From Flavobacteriales bacterium (lineage in GTDB: Bacteria > Bacteroidota > Bacteroidia > UBA10329): DNA of 33,535 nt. The stretch is from positions 1-33,535 of the forward strand of contig JAGYJL010000028.1 in the NCBI GenBank assembly GCA_018402015.1, in the 5' to 3' direction. A program made the position numbers and the translations under genes. Of this stretch, positions 23,160 through 31,096 are shown piece after piece; within the stretch, counting starts at the first letter, position 1, and each line of letters starts with the position of its first letter. Under the pieces are notes generated by a model that did not search any database, had not been told where the DNA came from, and saw only the letters and a program-made list of their open reading frames with translations.

Positions 23160-23861
23160 ATGAAATTGGACATTCTTGCTTTTGGTGCACACCCCGATGA
23201 TGTGGAAATTTCTGCTGCAGGAACCATCCTCAAGCATATTGATCTTGGTTACAAATGCGGAATCATCGACCTGACACGAGGAGAATTGGGAACACGCGGA
23301 AGTGGAGAACTTCGGCTTCAGGAAGCAGAAAGCGCTAAAGGAATACTTGGAATTGAAGCAAGAGAGAATCTCGGTTTTGCCGATGGTTTCTTTCAGAACG
23401 ACAGGGAACACCAACTTCCGATCATAAAAATGATCCGCAAATACCGTCCAGAGATCGTGCTGGCCAATTCTGTTCACGACCGCCATCCAGACCACGGAAA
23501 AGCCGCCAAATTGGTAGCCGATTCTTGTTTCTTAGCTGGCTTGGTTAAGATTGATACAGGTCAAGAAGCATGGCGACCAAAAGCCATATATCATTATATC
23601 CAAGACGAGTACATCCATCCAGATCTGACCATTGACATCACGCCTTATTTCGATAAGAAGATACAGGCCATTCTTGCGTACAGCTCGCAGTTCTATAACC
23701 CTGAAAGTGATGAGCCGGAAACGCCTATTTCAGGCAAAGAGTTTCTCGAATTCCTTCGTGGACGAGCCATGACCTATGGTCGCCCAATAGGAGCTGAATT
23801 GGCTGAAGGATTCACTGCCGTACGGAATGTTGGTGTGAGGAATTTGATTGATTTGGTTTAG
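23160..23861 (+). CDS. bshB1: Bacillithiol biosynthesis deacetylase BshB1
   Basis: Deacetylates GlcNAc-malate to GlcN-malate in the synthesis of bacillithiol, the low-molecular-weight thiol of many Firmicutes and Bacteroidota. The protein has 233 residues and is a zinc-dependent PIG-L/LmbE fold. The metal and catalytic motif AHPDD is at residues 10-14; further hallmarks are TRGELGTRGS, LGFADGFFQN and the second metal motif HDRHPDHGKAA. Soluble and cytoplasmic. The context (thiol peroxidase upstream) fits redox defence. Its stop codon overlaps the stop of the convergent flippase gene. Confidence 0.94.
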   Translation: MKLDILAFGAHPDDVEISAAGTILKHIDLGYKCGIIDLTRGELGTRGSGELRLQEAESAKGILGIEARENLGFADGFFQNDREHQLPIIKMIRKYRPEIVLANSVHDRHPDHGKAAKLVADSCFLAGLVKIDTGQEAWRPKAIYHYIQDEYIHPDLTIDITPYFDKKIQAILAYSSQFYNPESDEPETPISGKEFLEFLRGRAMTYGRPIGAELAEGFTAVRNVGVRNLIDLV

Positions 23862-25152
23862 GCTACAAACCAATAGGCCAACCCAATCACAACAGTATAG
23901 CCCAAATGCCATTTCCACGGCCAGTAGCTAATTGGGGAAACGCCTTCAGAAGATTTGAGCCAGATCATCAAAACGAACTTATCTAGAACACTTGCAATTA
24001 CCGTTGCAAAGGCAATTCCAACCAGACCAAATTGCTGAACGAAAAGGACGCTCAAACCGAAGTTTACAGCCAGTTCTAAACCCGCAACAGCCATAATGGT
24101 TTTTGTCTTTTTTAGGCCGATGAGAAGTGTTTGAGGAAAAACCAATCGACTTACGACCAATAGCAAATAGACGTTGAAAACCGCTGCGCTTTCAATGAAG
24201 TCGGGGTTGAATAAACGCGGGTACAGCCACTCACTGACCAACATAAACCCAATGGAAATGGGGAAGAAAAGATGCATCAACTTCAAGCTTTCTTGCCTGA
24301 TGGTTTTGACGGCTTCGGCAATTCCCAACTGTGCAACTTTAGGAACCATTCCATTGCTGACGTTGGCCAAGAGCAGCACAGTGGGTCCTTCGCCATATCT
24401 GTAAACAGCAAGGTGCCTTCATCAAAGCTATTTCGAGACGTCGTCATCAAGTGTTCTCAACCCAGAACCCGAAAACGTGGCTCATCCCGGCCGTGATGAG
24501 AGTTTGCTGAATGTAATCCGTATCAGTTGAATTCAGCGTACTTAGATGTCCGATGGTGATGATACAGACATACCGGGCACAACCAATCAGCATTTTCTCT
24601 TCAATCCGTATCCCAGACGATGGACCAGTAACACGTAATTGAAGGCCAGTGCAACTATGCGTAAGCGCGTTAATCCCGCTCGACTCAGCGGGCAGAAAGA
24701 TGTATTCTGCTAAGAAACTCGGCCCGATGAACAGCGAATGGGAACGAACGTTGCTACAATTGCCATAAAATGCCAGCACTTCCTTCCCGGATTGTTGGCC
24801 ATCATGGAATATGGTGTGATCGGCAATCAATGCGATATTGAGAACAACAGTCAATACCAAGAACGTATTGAAGAATTCCTTCGACTTTCTGATAGTGGCC
24901 AAAGTGATTATTATCAATCCCGAAGCCAGAAAAACTGAGCACGCTACCGAGAAACAACAATGTAACCGTCCCAATGTCGCCAATTATAAACCCAGCTTAG
25001 CGAACAGAATTCCATGGAAAAACGTTCCGAAACGGAGAACTTGAAAGAAATTGAAAGAGCGCGGACTGAGGTCAAATCAGGTAGTAAACTGCTTGTGGAA
25101 CGTTGTTTTTGAAGAAAACGTACAGTAAAATAAACTACAGGAACGCAACCAT
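23858..25152 (-). pseudogene. Polysaccharide flippase-like membrane protein, N-terminal two-thirds frame-broken
   Basis: Residues equivalent to the C-terminal 173 (23858-24379) are intact: LLLANVSNGMVPKVAQLG, SLKLMHLFFPISIGFMLVSE, WLYPRLFNPDF and several hydrophobic helices, with the SFDEGTFAVYRYGEGPTVL stretch just upstream split over frames. This resembles the Wzx/MATE-type lipopolysaccharide or polysaccharide flippases of Bacteroidota that move lipid-linked sugars across the inner membrane. Upstream, hydrophobic stretches such as FFNTFLVLTVVLNIALI and TLLFLGSVLSF occur in different frames. A -7 box at 25175-25182 and an ATG at 25152 would give about 431 codons, the expected size. Family call moderate; start tentative. 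Confidence 0.55.
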
Positions 25153-25174
25153 AAAAAAGTAGCGGTGATTCTGG

Positions 25175-25182
25175 CAAAGATA
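25175..25182 (-). promoter_or_regulatory. -7 box (TATCTTTG) upstream of the flippase-like gene
   Basis: An exact TAnnTTTG match on the minus strand, 23 bp before a possible ATG at 25152. The region is low quality, so the match may be incidental. Confidence 0.35.
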
Positions 25183-25186
25183 GACC

Positions 25187-25867
25187 ATTCATTGGTTGAA
25201 GTTCACCTAACAAACAAACCATCAAGTAGCGCAAGTATTGCATCACCGCTTCAAATTGAGACAGATAGGCCGAAACGGCAGCGTAAACGATGGGGCGATG
25301 GGTCAGTATCATGAACAAGCCAGAGAACAGCACGGCAGGATGAACACATAACGTTCGTGCATCTGTGTATTGAACAGAAAAAGACGAAATCACTAAAACC
25401 CCAGCAACTTGGGAGAATATTGTTCCGAGCGCACAGGTGCGTTTCCGATTTTCGAACGCTCCGTTATTCACCGCCAGGAATAGAGGCGGCAGCACCATGC
25501 CCGATGCAGCGGGAGGAGGCTTATGTGCCCCAAAACTGTGGAATTTGAAGACAGTGCGCTTTGTCAGGGAAGTGGAAGGAATGGCTCTTCTATGCAGATA
25601 ATGCCAACCAACGTTGTCATTTGGCATTTCTGAAAAGAACAGGATGTGGTCACACAGACCACCGTGTACTTACAGGAAACGTGAACATACGTTGTCAGGT
25701 TACCAGAAAACAAAAAAAAAAAGAGGTAAAAGGATGACCTTGAATTCCCAAAATGACGTGTGTAACGAACTTCCAACCTTTATTTCTGATGAATGGTAAA
25801 CTTAGAATGAGAACCAACGGAAAAATAATCGCGGCCTTTACAATATACCAACATGAGCACCAACGAC
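25187..25867 (-). pseudogene. Damaged membrane-protein region, possibly a GT-C-type glycosyltransferase C-terminal half
   Basis: Minus-strand frames show membrane-like segments: WYIVKAAIIFPLVLILSLPF then IRNKGWKFVTHVILG near 25750-25860; CALGTIFSQVAGVLVISS; then, one frame over, QMHERYVFILP near 25350-25365, and AVLFSGLFMILTHRPIVYAA. A HERY motif in a loop before a hydrophobic helix is seen in some GT-C mannosyltransferase-like proteins. The region is full of indels and too short for a complete GT-C enzyme, so the identity is a guess; a transporter is also possible. An 11-base A run at 25712-25722 lies within it. Confidence 0.3.
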
Positions 25868-26360
25868 CATTTCAATATCCGCGTTCTGCATATCAACGAT
25901 GCCAAGCGAAAAATGTGTGAATCGTGTCGACCTGTCCCCATTATTTGAAACCGTGTTATGCAAAATGCAAGTTTGAGAAGGAGTACAAAACACATCATTG
26001 GTTTTCCTGTTCGTTCAGAATGTGAATGACGAATATGAGCGTATGATAACGAGAAAATCGAACAGGTGGCGAGCACTTTCAACCAATTCCTGATAAGGCC
26101 AATCTCAGCTGCATTGTGATGGAACAGCAGAAAGACCTTCAGCAGATATATAGAATGGTAGGTTGTTGTTGTTGACCTCAGTTAGTAGACATTTCGGAGC
26201 TCCGTTCAGGTATATCCTGCGACCAGGTGATGCAAATATTTGTCACGTAGCCAGCATCAGGTAGCACAAAGAAACCCCAGATACAGCAATCGAACAGGAT
26301 ATAGTATTTGATGGCATCCTTATGCAACCAGCGGAGCCACTAATTAAAGGGGAAGGATAA
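25854..26360 (+). pseudogene. Unidentified plus-strand protein, frame-broken (about 168 codons)
   Basis: The ATG at 25854 opens MSTNDHFNIRVLHINDAKRK. After two or three frame changes, a long coherent stretch reads DEYERMI, EKIEQVASTFNQF, then KANLSCIVMEQQKDLQQIYR (26095-26157). A last open stretch reads ILRPGDANICHVASIR, then HKETPDTAIEQDIVFDGILM and QPAEPLIKGEG with TAA at 26358-26360. The amino-acid composition is that of an ordinary soluble cytoplasmic protein with no membrane segment. I do not recognise the family. It converges on the P1B ATPase and partly overlaps the membrane-like minus-strand frame at 25854-25867. Confidence 0.45.
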
Positions 26361-26416
26361 AGGAAAAAGAAGTAGAAAGGTGCCATCGTGTGAGGCACAG
26401 CGCAACGTGAAAGAGA

Positions 26417-28545
26417 TTAATTTTCGCTGCGAGAAATCCGTGAAAATCTGCGCATCTGTAGCACGACATCTCTGATTGATTTCAACCCGAACCCGTCGGA
26501 CGTTACCGATGCGCTGCACATCTGCCGAAAAGAAAGCCATACTACCAGAAGGCCGCAACCATCCCGGATTAAGGAACCCGGTACGCAGCAACTGAATGTA
26601 AGCGTGTTTTGTACAATGCGAACAGATTCTGTTTGATGGTGTGGTGTGGTAATGAAACTTGCTTTGAGTAGCACTATTCCATAGCCTTTGTCCCGAGTAC
26701 CACCACGCTTGCCGCGTTGATGGCAACCTGAGTATTAGCGTAGCGATGAAATACTTACCACCATTGGCGCGTCAAGGCCGGTGCATCGTTAATCCCATCT
26801 TCACCATAGCCGTTGGAACTTCGTCAGTACTCGATGAAGCTTCAGTTTTCATCTATACAGGTTGTTCGAAGATAAATCTTTTGTGCCGGATTTGCTGGCG
26901 CAATTTGTTCACATTTGCCTTGCAGTCGCCACTGAGCATGATCGTTTCGATGCCTTTCCAGGTGGGGAGATCTGAATGAGGTCTTTAACTCTTCACCGAA
27001 TATCAGTAAGCGAGAAATTTCGGCTGCCAACTCACCGTTTTTGATGATATAGATGTCGCTGTCAGACCGTTCCCATTTTTCATCCATCTTGAACGGAGCC
27101 GACCTTCCGTCATTGCCTGCGGCATCTTTTCAATGATCCTTTTCCTTCAGTTTGTTCATCCACCGAAAAGTGAAGCCAGTTTTGTTGATGTTGCCAGAAG
27201 TTCTTCCACAATGGCACGGGCAATGGGATGCGAAGAATATTGCTCGATGCTGAAGCAGGTTTTCAGTTCTTCCTCTTCTCCAGCCAGCATTGAAGAACCG
27301 ATGTTGATTTCCTTAGTCAAAGTTCCCGTCCCATCGAAAACCACTTTTTAACTAGTTTTCGATGCTCTGCCTTTTGAAAGGATCTTCTTTGGCACCTCAT
27401 AAGACCAACGCAACGGCTTGGCGTGGCCAATCCCATTGCACACAGTTAAGAAATAACCAACACGACCACCGCCTGCATAATGGATTGCTGCAGCCCAACC
27501 CAGAAATGCCAAACGCAAAATATGCCAGACAAAAGTCAATGTTGAAATTCCGGGAACAACGGGCACAAAAAACGCCACTTATCTTGCCTGCGGCCAAACG
27601 CTGAATGGACGGTTTTTCCATTTGCGCCTTCACCATTTCGATGATGCTTGAAGAACCGTGAGTTGCCAATTATTTGTAATTCAGACAAGCCATTTCCATC
27701 TGAAACAAGCGTTTACCAGTGACGATTCATCGCGCTGAAACCGGAAGACTCGCCCGTGATAAAATTTTTCATCGACGCAGTGCCGCACACCAGAATACCA
27801 TCGAAGGAATACTATCACCAGATTTCCATAAGCATCACCCAGTATCGACCTTCAGTTGATTAAACGGAACACGCGTCACGTGCTCGTGACCATGTTTGCA
27901 CGCTGCACCACTTTGTCGACGAAACGGCACCACAACGGTTTCAAGTTCTGCGGTCGTGGTCTGTCGTACAGAACGATGTTCAATCGTTTCAAGCAAAACA
28001 GCGTTACAATAGTGAGGTTTAAAAACAGATATGCTGCGCAACGAAGTCTCCCCATTCAAGTGTTCCTGTAATGAATAAATGAAGCTGAAGTAGATACGTA
28101 AGATGAGACATCCATGACACACCATTCTCAGAGAACCTAACACTTTTGCAAATGCCACATTCCGAAGCATGACAGCGACTCAGCACCAGTTGAAAAATGG
28201 GGTTGCTGAAATTCCAGTATTCCCGGAGTCATGTGCAGCAACAGAGTCGTAAATGGCAATGTGAACAGGAATTTCTTTTTTTTTTTTTTTTTTTCGATGG
28301 AAACCATTCCTTGCTTTCCATACCTTCGTTCTGCGTATTCAAACCTGCTTTTTAACCCAGGCTCCTCCACCCTTTTCAGGTCAATGTCTTTTACATCACC
28401 CCCACACACAAAAACTTCCCCAGAAGCGTGGTCCATCCACGCATTGGAATATCCTGCTTTTAGCCTCCCCTGCAGCACAACTGCTTGAGTCATTCCTTCT
28501 ACAAGTACGGTTGCTTCTTTTAAATCAGACGTAAAAGTTGGGCAT
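26417..28545 (-). pseudogene. Heavy-metal P1B-type ATPase with N-terminal HMA domain, frame-broken
   Basis: Pieces appear in the correct order along the minus strand. Start MPNF at 28545; ATVLVEGMT plus SGEVFV and GDVKDIDLKRV form an HMA metal-binding domain with the first Cys positions blurred. Then come MVKAQMEKPSIQRLA and VFVPVV; a segment matching V-I-S-C-P-C-A-M-G-L-A-T (CPC transmembrane motif, partly corrupted); FDGTGTLTK for the phosphorylation loop DKTGTLT; HPIARAIVEELL for the HP motif; IIKNGELAAEI, IETIMLSGD and DGINDAPALTRA for the P-domain hinge; and AINAASVVVLGTKA. The length of about 2130 bp fits a 700-residue P1B pump (CopA/ZntA-like) that exports Cu+ or other soft metals. The metal cannot be decided. 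A 19-T run at 28276-28294 interrupts it. Confidence 0.8.
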
Positions 28546-28601
28546 TCCGCACCTTTAATAACTTAACGAACAAAACAGTGTTGTTTGAATAACTATTGCA
28601 T

Positions 28602-28609
28602 TATCTTTG
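28602..28609 (+). promoter_or_regulatory. -7 box (TATCTTTG) for tRNA-His
   Basis: An exact TAnnTTTG match 12 bp before the tRNA, with a TTG at 28581-28583 spaced 18 bp upstream as a candidate -33 element. Confidence 0.6.
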
Positions 28610-28620
28610 CGCGCCTAAAC

Positions 28621-28695
28621 GGTGGTTGTAGCTCAGTTGGTTAGAGCATCGGTTTGTGGTACCGAGGGTCGTGGGTTCGAGCCCCATCTTCCACC
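28621..28695 (+). tRNA. tRNA-His (GTG anticodon)
   Basis: A full cloverleaf can be drawn: D arm GCTC/GAGC (28631-28647), anticodon stem TCGGT/ACCGA with loop TTGTGGT giving anticodon GTG at 28656-28658, variable loop GGGTC, T arm GTGGG-TTCGAGC-CCCAT. The extra G at 28621 opposite C at 28695 is the G-1:C73 pair that identifies tRNA-His. CCA is not encoded. In the acceptor stem (GTGGTTG with CTTCCAC) positions 5 and 6 are U-U mismatches. Confidence 0.93.
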
Positions 28696-28700
28696 CAGAA

Positions 28701-28732
28701 AGTCCTGATTTCGATTGAAGTCAGGACTTTTT
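28701..28732 (+). terminator. Terminator of tRNA-His
   Basis: AGTCCTGA paired with TCAGGACT (28701-28728) followed by TTTTT. It separates the tRNA from the next gene and overlaps a spurious TTG start at 28715. Confidence 0.8.
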
Positions 28733-28744
28733 ACATTTAGACCG

Positions 28745-28960
28745 ATGCAAACAGGACCCGACCCAAATATTCTGAGAGAACTTAGCTCCTTTAAAATGCC
28801 TTACGGCAAATACAGGGGAACGGCCATTATCAGAATTCCAGTACACTATTTGGAGTGGATGGCTTCTCAAGGATTTCCTGCTGGAAAGTTGGGCATGCTA
28901 CTTTCCACTGCTCATGTCATTAAAACGAATGGATTGGAACATTTGGTTCCGAAGGGATAA
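28745..28960 (+). CDS. DUF3820 family small protein
   Basis: A 71-residue protein with MPYGKYRGTAIIRIPVHYLEW, the DUF3820 signature (PFGKYKG...IPxxYLxW). The family includes a putative quorum-sensing-regulated virulence factor of Pseudomonas and a domain found in exonuclease-like proteins; its function is unknown. The start at 28745 is chosen because the alternative TTG at 28715 lies inside the tRNA terminator hairpin. It is followed by a bidirectional terminator. Confidence 0.88.
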   Translation: MQTGPDPNILRELSSFKMPYGKYRGTAIIRIPVHYLEWMASQGFPAGKLGMLLSTAHVIKTNGLEHLVPKG

Positions 28961-28966
28961 AACAAA

Positions 28967-28995
28967 AAGCCCGATGCAATCAATGCATCGGGCTT
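28967..28995. terminator. Bidirectional intrinsic terminator
   Basis: A perfect 12-bp stem (AAGCCCGATGCA with TGCATCGGGCTT) around a 5-base loop, with A-rich sequence on the left and T-rich on the right. It serves the convergent DUF3820 and DUF1987 genes. Confidence 0.88.
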
Positions 28996-29016
28996 CTGTT
29001 TGAATATTTTACTGAT

Positions 29017-29406
29017 TTAATCTGTGTACTCTTTGAATTCGAAATCCATACCCACTGTACGGGCAAAGACGTGTCCAAGGTCTAGGATGTCGATATCATC
29101 CTCTTCATAGTACCAACTCACCACCACTTCATTTCCATCATCTTTGATCTCTTTCAATTTTTTTAGAATATCAGAAATGGATTTGGAGGATGGTGTATTG
29201 AAATATTCTAATCTGAACGTGAATTGCGTTTTAGAGTTGGGAGATTCCGCATAAGATTCAAGCCATTCTAGAATAGGTGCGTAGAATCCTTTTGCATTCA
29301 AAGGGAAAGACCTTCCTGTTATTTCAAACTTATTTCCGGCTGCATCTAGCGTAACCTGTGGTGTTTCCTTGGTAGCTTCCAAGGTAAAGACTTTCATTTC
29401 TCCCAT
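29017..29406 (-). CDS. SiaC family / DUF1987 protein
   Basis: A 129-residue protein of the DUF1987/SiaC family. In Pseudomonas aeruginosa, SiaC works with the phosphatase SiaA and kinase SiaB to control the diguanylate cyclase SiaD. Recognisable segments are EITGRSFPLNAKGFY (the loop around the phosphorylated Thr in SiaC), PILEWLESYAE, RLEYFNTPSSKSI and VSWYYEEDDIDILDLG. No SiaA, SiaB or diguanylate cyclase is adjacent here; stand-alone copies are common in Bacteroidota, so the partner is unknown. Here the residue at the SiaC phosphosite region is Ser in GRSFP. Cytoplasmic. Confidence 0.88.
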   Translation of the reverse strand: MGEMKVFTLEATKETPQVTLDAAGNKFEITGRSFPLNAKGFYAPILEWLESYAESPNSKTQFTFRLEYFNTPSSKSISDILKKLKEIKDDGNEVVVSWYYEEDDIDILDLGHVFARTVGMDFEFKEYTD

Positions 29407-29501
29407 CGCTTACGAGTTAATGTTTGCAGAACGTGGTCAGACATTCTTAACGCAAATTAATGAATCTCATTACGCACAGTAATAGCTAAAAGTTGCACTA
29501 A

Positions 29502-31058
29502 CTAGTGTATTCCGTGCATTTTTTTCTTGATCATCGGGGTAAGAAGGATCAAAATGAGTCCTGCTCCTATTGGAAGTCCCGTGTAAATCAAGAAGAATGT
29601 TGACATAGAATACATTTCCGTGATCTTGTCGATCAAACTTCCAGTCCAACCTGCCAGATAGTTGGCAATTGCTGAAGCCAAAAACCAAACTCCGAACATA
29701 AGACCGACCAAACGTGCTGGAGCCAACTTGCTGACGTAAGAAAGGCCTACAGGAGAAAGTGTCAACTCGCCCATAGTGTGCAAGAAGTAGGCAAGTATCA
29801 ACCAGACCATACTTACAGATGCTGTTGCTGCACCAGACGGAATAGATGCAGACCCAAAGGCCAACACTCCGAAGCCTAAGCCCAAAAGAATCAAGCCCAT
29901 GGCAAATTTTACTGTGGCCGATGGATTGAGTTTACTTTCCCAGATCTTGGAAAAGATGGGTGCGCAAGCAATGATGAAAAACGAGTTGAGAATTCCGAAC
30001 CAGGAAGCTGGAACTTCACTTGCATCCTGTGCAAATTCGTTCTTGATCATCCACAATGCAACGCCCCAGATGATCACAAAACTGGAACCCAACAAGATGT
30101 TGGATAAAGCATAGCTTTTAAAGGTGCTTCTAAACAGGGAAATGAGTACGTAGGTAACAATTGCAAGGGGTGCTACAGTAAGTATTGTATTGAACCAACG
30201 GAAGGTGTCAGCCGCACCACCTGTAAGTACTCGATCTGTGTAATCTTTGGCGAAAATGGTCATTGATCCACCTGCCTGCTCAAATGCCATCCAGAAAAAA
30301 ATGGTGAAGAATGCCAGGATTCCGATCACGGTCAATCTATCACGCTCTACGTTAGCGGGAACGGCTTCTTCCTCGTCTTCTTCGTCTATTTCCAAATGAC
30401 CTTGCATATGAGAGACTTCCAGATTTTCATCCTTCTTGGGTTTTAAGCCGATGTTGCCGAAAATGCCTTGAGCAAAATAGAACTGAAGCATGCCGAGGAA
30501 CATGAAAATACCAGCCAATCCGAACCCGAAACTCCATCCAACCTTCTCGCCAATGTAGCCGCAGAGAAGAATACCCAAGAACGCACCAGCGTTGATTCCC
30601 ATGTAGAAGATCGTGTACGCACCATCTTTCTTCTCGCTGTTGCGGGGATATAGGTTTCCAACAATGGAGGAAATATTCGGTTTGAACGCACCGTTTCCAA
30701 CAATCAACAATATGAGACCGAGGTAAAAGGTGAATTCGGTTTCGAAAGCCATGGACGCGTGACCACAGGTCATGAGGAATGCACCAAGAAGAACAGCCTT
30801 TCTGAAACCGAGCACTTTATCTGCTAACAACCCACCGAAAATAGGCGTTAGATACACCAAGCCTGTGTACATGGCGTAAAGCTCCAAGGCGTCTTCACGC
30901 TCCCAGGCCCATCCGCCTTCATCCAATCCGCTTACCAGGAAGAGCACCAACAAGGCGCGCATACCGTAATACGAAAAGCGCTCCCACATTTCGGTAAAGA
31001 AGAGAATGAACAACCCTGCTGGGTGTCCGAACAATTGCTGTTGTTGCGTTGATGTCAT
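29502..31058 (-). CDS. POT/PTR2 family proton-coupled peptide transporter
   Basis: A 518-residue inner-membrane transporter of the MFS/POT family importing di- and tripeptides with protons. The N-terminal signature HPAGLFILFFTEMWERFSYY contains the ExxERFxYY motif that couples proton and peptide binding; GNGAFKPNISSIVGNLY and FYMGINAGAFL are the conserved PTR2 motifs. About 14 hydrophobic helices, with an acidic cytoplasmic loop (EIDEEDEEEAVP) in the middle. It lies 38 bp downstream of an S9 dipeptidyl peptidase gene on the same strand, a sensible pairing in which the peptidase makes dipeptides and the transporter takes them up. Confidence 0.95.
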   Translation of the reverse strand: MTSTQQQQLFGHPAGLFILFFTEMWERFSYYGMRALLVLFLVSGLDEGGWAWEREDALELYAMYTGLVYLTPIFGGLLADKVLGFRKAVLLGAFLMTCGHASMAFETEFTFYLGLILLIVGNGAFKPNISSIVGNLYPRNSEKKDGAYTIFYMGINAGAFLGILLCGYIGEKVGWSFGFGLAGIFMFLGMLQFYFAQGIFGNIGLKPKKDENLEVSHMQGHLEIDEEDEEEAVPANVERDRLTVIGILAFFTIFFWMAFEQAGGSMTIFAKDYTDRVLTGGAADTFRWFNTILTVAPLAIVTYVLISLFRSTFKSYALSNILLGSSFVIIWGVALWMIKNEFAQDASEVPASWFGILNSFFIIACAPIFSKIWESKLNPSATVKFAMGLILLGLGFGVLAFGSASIPSGAATASVSMVWLILAYFLHTMGELTLSPVGLSYVSKLAPARLVGLMFGVWFLASAIANYLAGWTGSLIDKITEMYSMSTFFLIYTGLPIGAGLILILLTPMIKKKMHGIH

Positions 31059-31096
31059 GTATCAGTTGATTTGAATGGTGCTGAAAGTAAAATAAA

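Noticed and set aside
24738-25776. Plus-strand short frames in the flippase tract as small proteins
   Set aside because: They are brief, unrelated, and lie opposite minus-strand stretches with membrane-protein character; likely produced by indels.
16361-28545. Alternative genetic code or programmed frameshifting to explain broken genes
   Set aside because: All three stop codons and both +1 and -1 shifts occur irregularly, only in certain tracts, without slippery sequences or shared structure; intact genes nearby use the standard code.
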